A stretch of 5,802 nucleotides of DNA from positions 1 through 5,802 of the forward strand of contig DNPJ01000011.1 in the NCBI GenBank assembly GCA_003501485.1. Reading direction: 5' to 3'. The position numbers and the translations under genes are program-made. Shown piece by piece: positions 5,030 through 5,802 of the stretch (position 1 is the first letter of the stretch; each line of letters starts with the position of its first letter). Below the pieces are notes generated by a model, which saw only the letters and a list, made by a program, of their open reading frames with translations, was not told where the DNA came from and searched no databases. The stretch comes from Bacillota bacterium (GTDB lineage: Bacteria; Bacillota_I; Bacilli_A; RFN20; CAG-826).

Positions 5030-5510
5030 TTTTTCAAAATTTATAAGTTATATCTTTCCAACTTTTATCTATTGTAAAATCTGAATAAGCGGGATTATAG
5101 GCATATAAACGCTGATTAGTAGTAGGTTTATCAAGACCTCCCAACTCTTCTTTATATGGTCCTATTTTTATATAATCAAAATAATTTAAATCTATTTCTG
5201 AAGAAAGATTTTCTTTTCCAGAATACCAACCCACTTTTAAATCTGGGTAATCTTCTTTTACACATTTAGCAAGTCAAGAAATACTATTAGGAGCCTGATC
5301 TCCTCCCATAAAGACAACACAAGTAATTCCTGCATTCTGCTTTATAAGAGAAAGGAGAGACTCTTTGTTAAGAATCTCTCCTATATCTTGTGCTAAATAT
5401 GGTGAGTGACAATTTTTACAATGGCCTGGACATCCAGAAATACTTATACAAAGAGAAATCTCATCTGGGATCTCTCTAAAAGTAACCATTGTATCTACAT
5501 ATTTAATCAT
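5022..5510 (-). CDS. nrdG: Anaerobic ribonucleotide reductase activating protein (radical SAM), with two in-frame TGA codons
   Basis: NrdG uses S-adenosylmethionine and a [4Fe-4S] cluster to form the glycyl radical in NrdD, enabling deoxynucleotide synthesis without oxygen. Read with TGA as Trp it is 162 residues, a normal NrdG length, from ATG at 5508-5510 to TAA at 5022-5024. Visible landmarks are MIKYVDTMVTFREIPDE at the start, the radical-SAM motif C27-x3-C31-x2-C34 followed by HSPYL, the SAM-binding GGD at 69-71, WYSG, FDYIKIGPYKEELGG, and the family-typical TTNQRLY near the end. TGA is codon 79 (before LAKCVKEDYP) and codon 159 (ITYKF-[TGA]-KND). Under the standard code the gene breaks into 78- and 66-residue pieces, both plainly NrdG in the same frame, so recoding rather than decay is the better reading. 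It overlaps the neighbours on both sides by 8 bases. No nrdD is in the window. Confidence 0.93.
5034..5036 (-). other. In-frame TGA sense codon (codon 159 of nrdG)
   Basis: The context ITYKF-[TGA]-KND matches the C-terminal Ile-Thr-x-x-Phe-Trp-Lys that I recall from Bacteroidota NrdG proteins. This is the best single evidence in the window that TGA means Trp. The first in-frame TAA follows three codons later. Confidence 0.82.
5274..5276 (-). other. In-frame TGA sense codon (codon 79 of nrdG)
   Basis: TGA lies in the middle of an unmistakable NrdG frame, 7 codons after GGD. Both flanks are conserved NrdG sequence in one frame, so there is no frameshift. The position itself is variable in the family as far as I recall, so it proves sense coding but not which residue. 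Confidence 0.9.
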
Positions 5511-5802
5511 CCTCTTTTAATTCGTATTTAAGTACTTTATACAAGTATTTTAGTATATATGAAAAGTCTTGTGCATCTTTTTCTGAAAGCTCAAATGGTC
5601 TAAATCCCGTATAAGTCAAATTATAACAAGGTTCCTTTTCATTATATATAAAAGTAGCTACTGTATAGCAAGTCTCTGGATTTTTAAAACAGCTTGGGTA
5701 AATATAAATATAAGGTCTATTTCTAGGATGTGCTATACCATCCTCATCCCAAAGGTACTCATCTTCTTTACCATAATAAGAATTTGGTTCCCAGCATACT
5801 AT
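5503..5802 (-). CDS. Hypothetical protein, N-terminus cut by window edge (99 residues visible)
   Basis: The frame is open from the right edge to TAA at 5503-5505. The visible part is rich in Tyr, Asp, Glu and Pro: CWEPNSYYGKEDEYLW, then RPYIYIYPSCFKNPETCYT, then TGFRPFELSEKDAQDFSYIL, ending in a basic helix KYLYKVLKYELKEDD. No known motif or membrane segment is seen, and no in-frame TGA. The stop overlaps the nrdG ATG in the pattern ATGATTAA, so it is the upstream member of the nrdG operon. The function is unknown. Confidence 0.85.
   Translation of the reverse strand: MVCWEPNSYYGKEDEYLWDEDGIAHPRNRPYIYIYPSCFKNPETCYTVATFIYNEKEPCYNLTYTGFRPFELSEKDAQDFSYILKYLYKVLKYELKEDD

Noticed and set aside
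271..5077. Plus-strand open frames at 271-540, 888-1073, 4297-4533, 4568-4762 and 4853-5077
   Set aside because: Each lies opposite a better-supported minus-strand gene, and the translations are low-complexity, Phe/Ser/Ile-rich shadows.
5274..5276. TGA meaning Gly (table 25) instead of Trp
   Set aside because: Gly would fit less well in ITYKF-x-KND and LEM-x-NTY, where an aromatic residue is expected, although this needs an alignment to be certain.
5034..5510. nrdG as a decayed pseudogene with two nonsense mutations
   Set aside because: All radical-SAM and C-terminal NrdG motifs are intact in a single frame, the neighbours overlap neatly at both true ends, and two other genes show the same TGA pattern.

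Overview
The window is a gene-packed, AT-rich fragment (by eye about 30% G+C) in which every supported gene lies on the minus strand. It looks like a dense early/metabolic block of a tailed double-stranded DNA phage. The evidence is short overlapping ORFs, a T4-PseT-like polynucleotide kinase/phosphatase, an RNA ligase, a dUTPase and NrdG, with no chromosomal-type genes. The NrdG matches the style I recall from Bacteroidota, and gene starts mostly lack Shine-Dalgarno sequences and have A/T-rich leaders. A phage of a gut-type Bacteroidota host, possibly crAss-like, is my best guess; this is inference.

The main point is the genetic code. Three genes are whole only if in-frame TGA is read as an amino acid: nrdG (two TGAs), a 108-residue protein (one) and a 178-residue protein (one). 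All twelve complete genes with a visible stop, plus the partial right-edge gene, end in TAA or TAG; none ends in TGA. The second TGA of nrdG falls where I recall a C-terminal Phe-Trp-Lys in related NrdG proteins, so TGA = Trp (translation table 4) is favoured. I count 29 TGG and 4 TGA Trp codons. A table-11 annotation splits nrdG in two and truncates the other two genes.

Layout in transcription order, right to left: an incomplete gene entering from the right edge; nrdG; a ferredoxin:thioredoxin reductase catalytic-chain-like protein; a DUF551-like protein; a 48-base gap containing a small dyad; dUTPase; four small unknown genes of 119, 45, 85 and 81 residues; a Rnl5/DRB0094-type RNA ligase; three unknown genes of 46, 108 and 178 residues; and polynucleotide kinase/phosphatase running off the left edge. 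Most junctions overlap by 8 to 23 bases or are a few bases apart. No stretch over 300 bases lacks a gene.

Two functional themes appear. The right half serves deoxynucleotide metabolism and redox (nrdG, FTR-like protein, dUTPase). The left half holds an RNA repair pair: end-healing Pnkp and a strand-sealing ligase, interleaved with small unknown genes. By analogy with T4 Pnkp/Rnl1, this could repair tRNA cut by host anticodon nucleases. No tRNA, CRISPR array, IS element or convincing promoter was seen.
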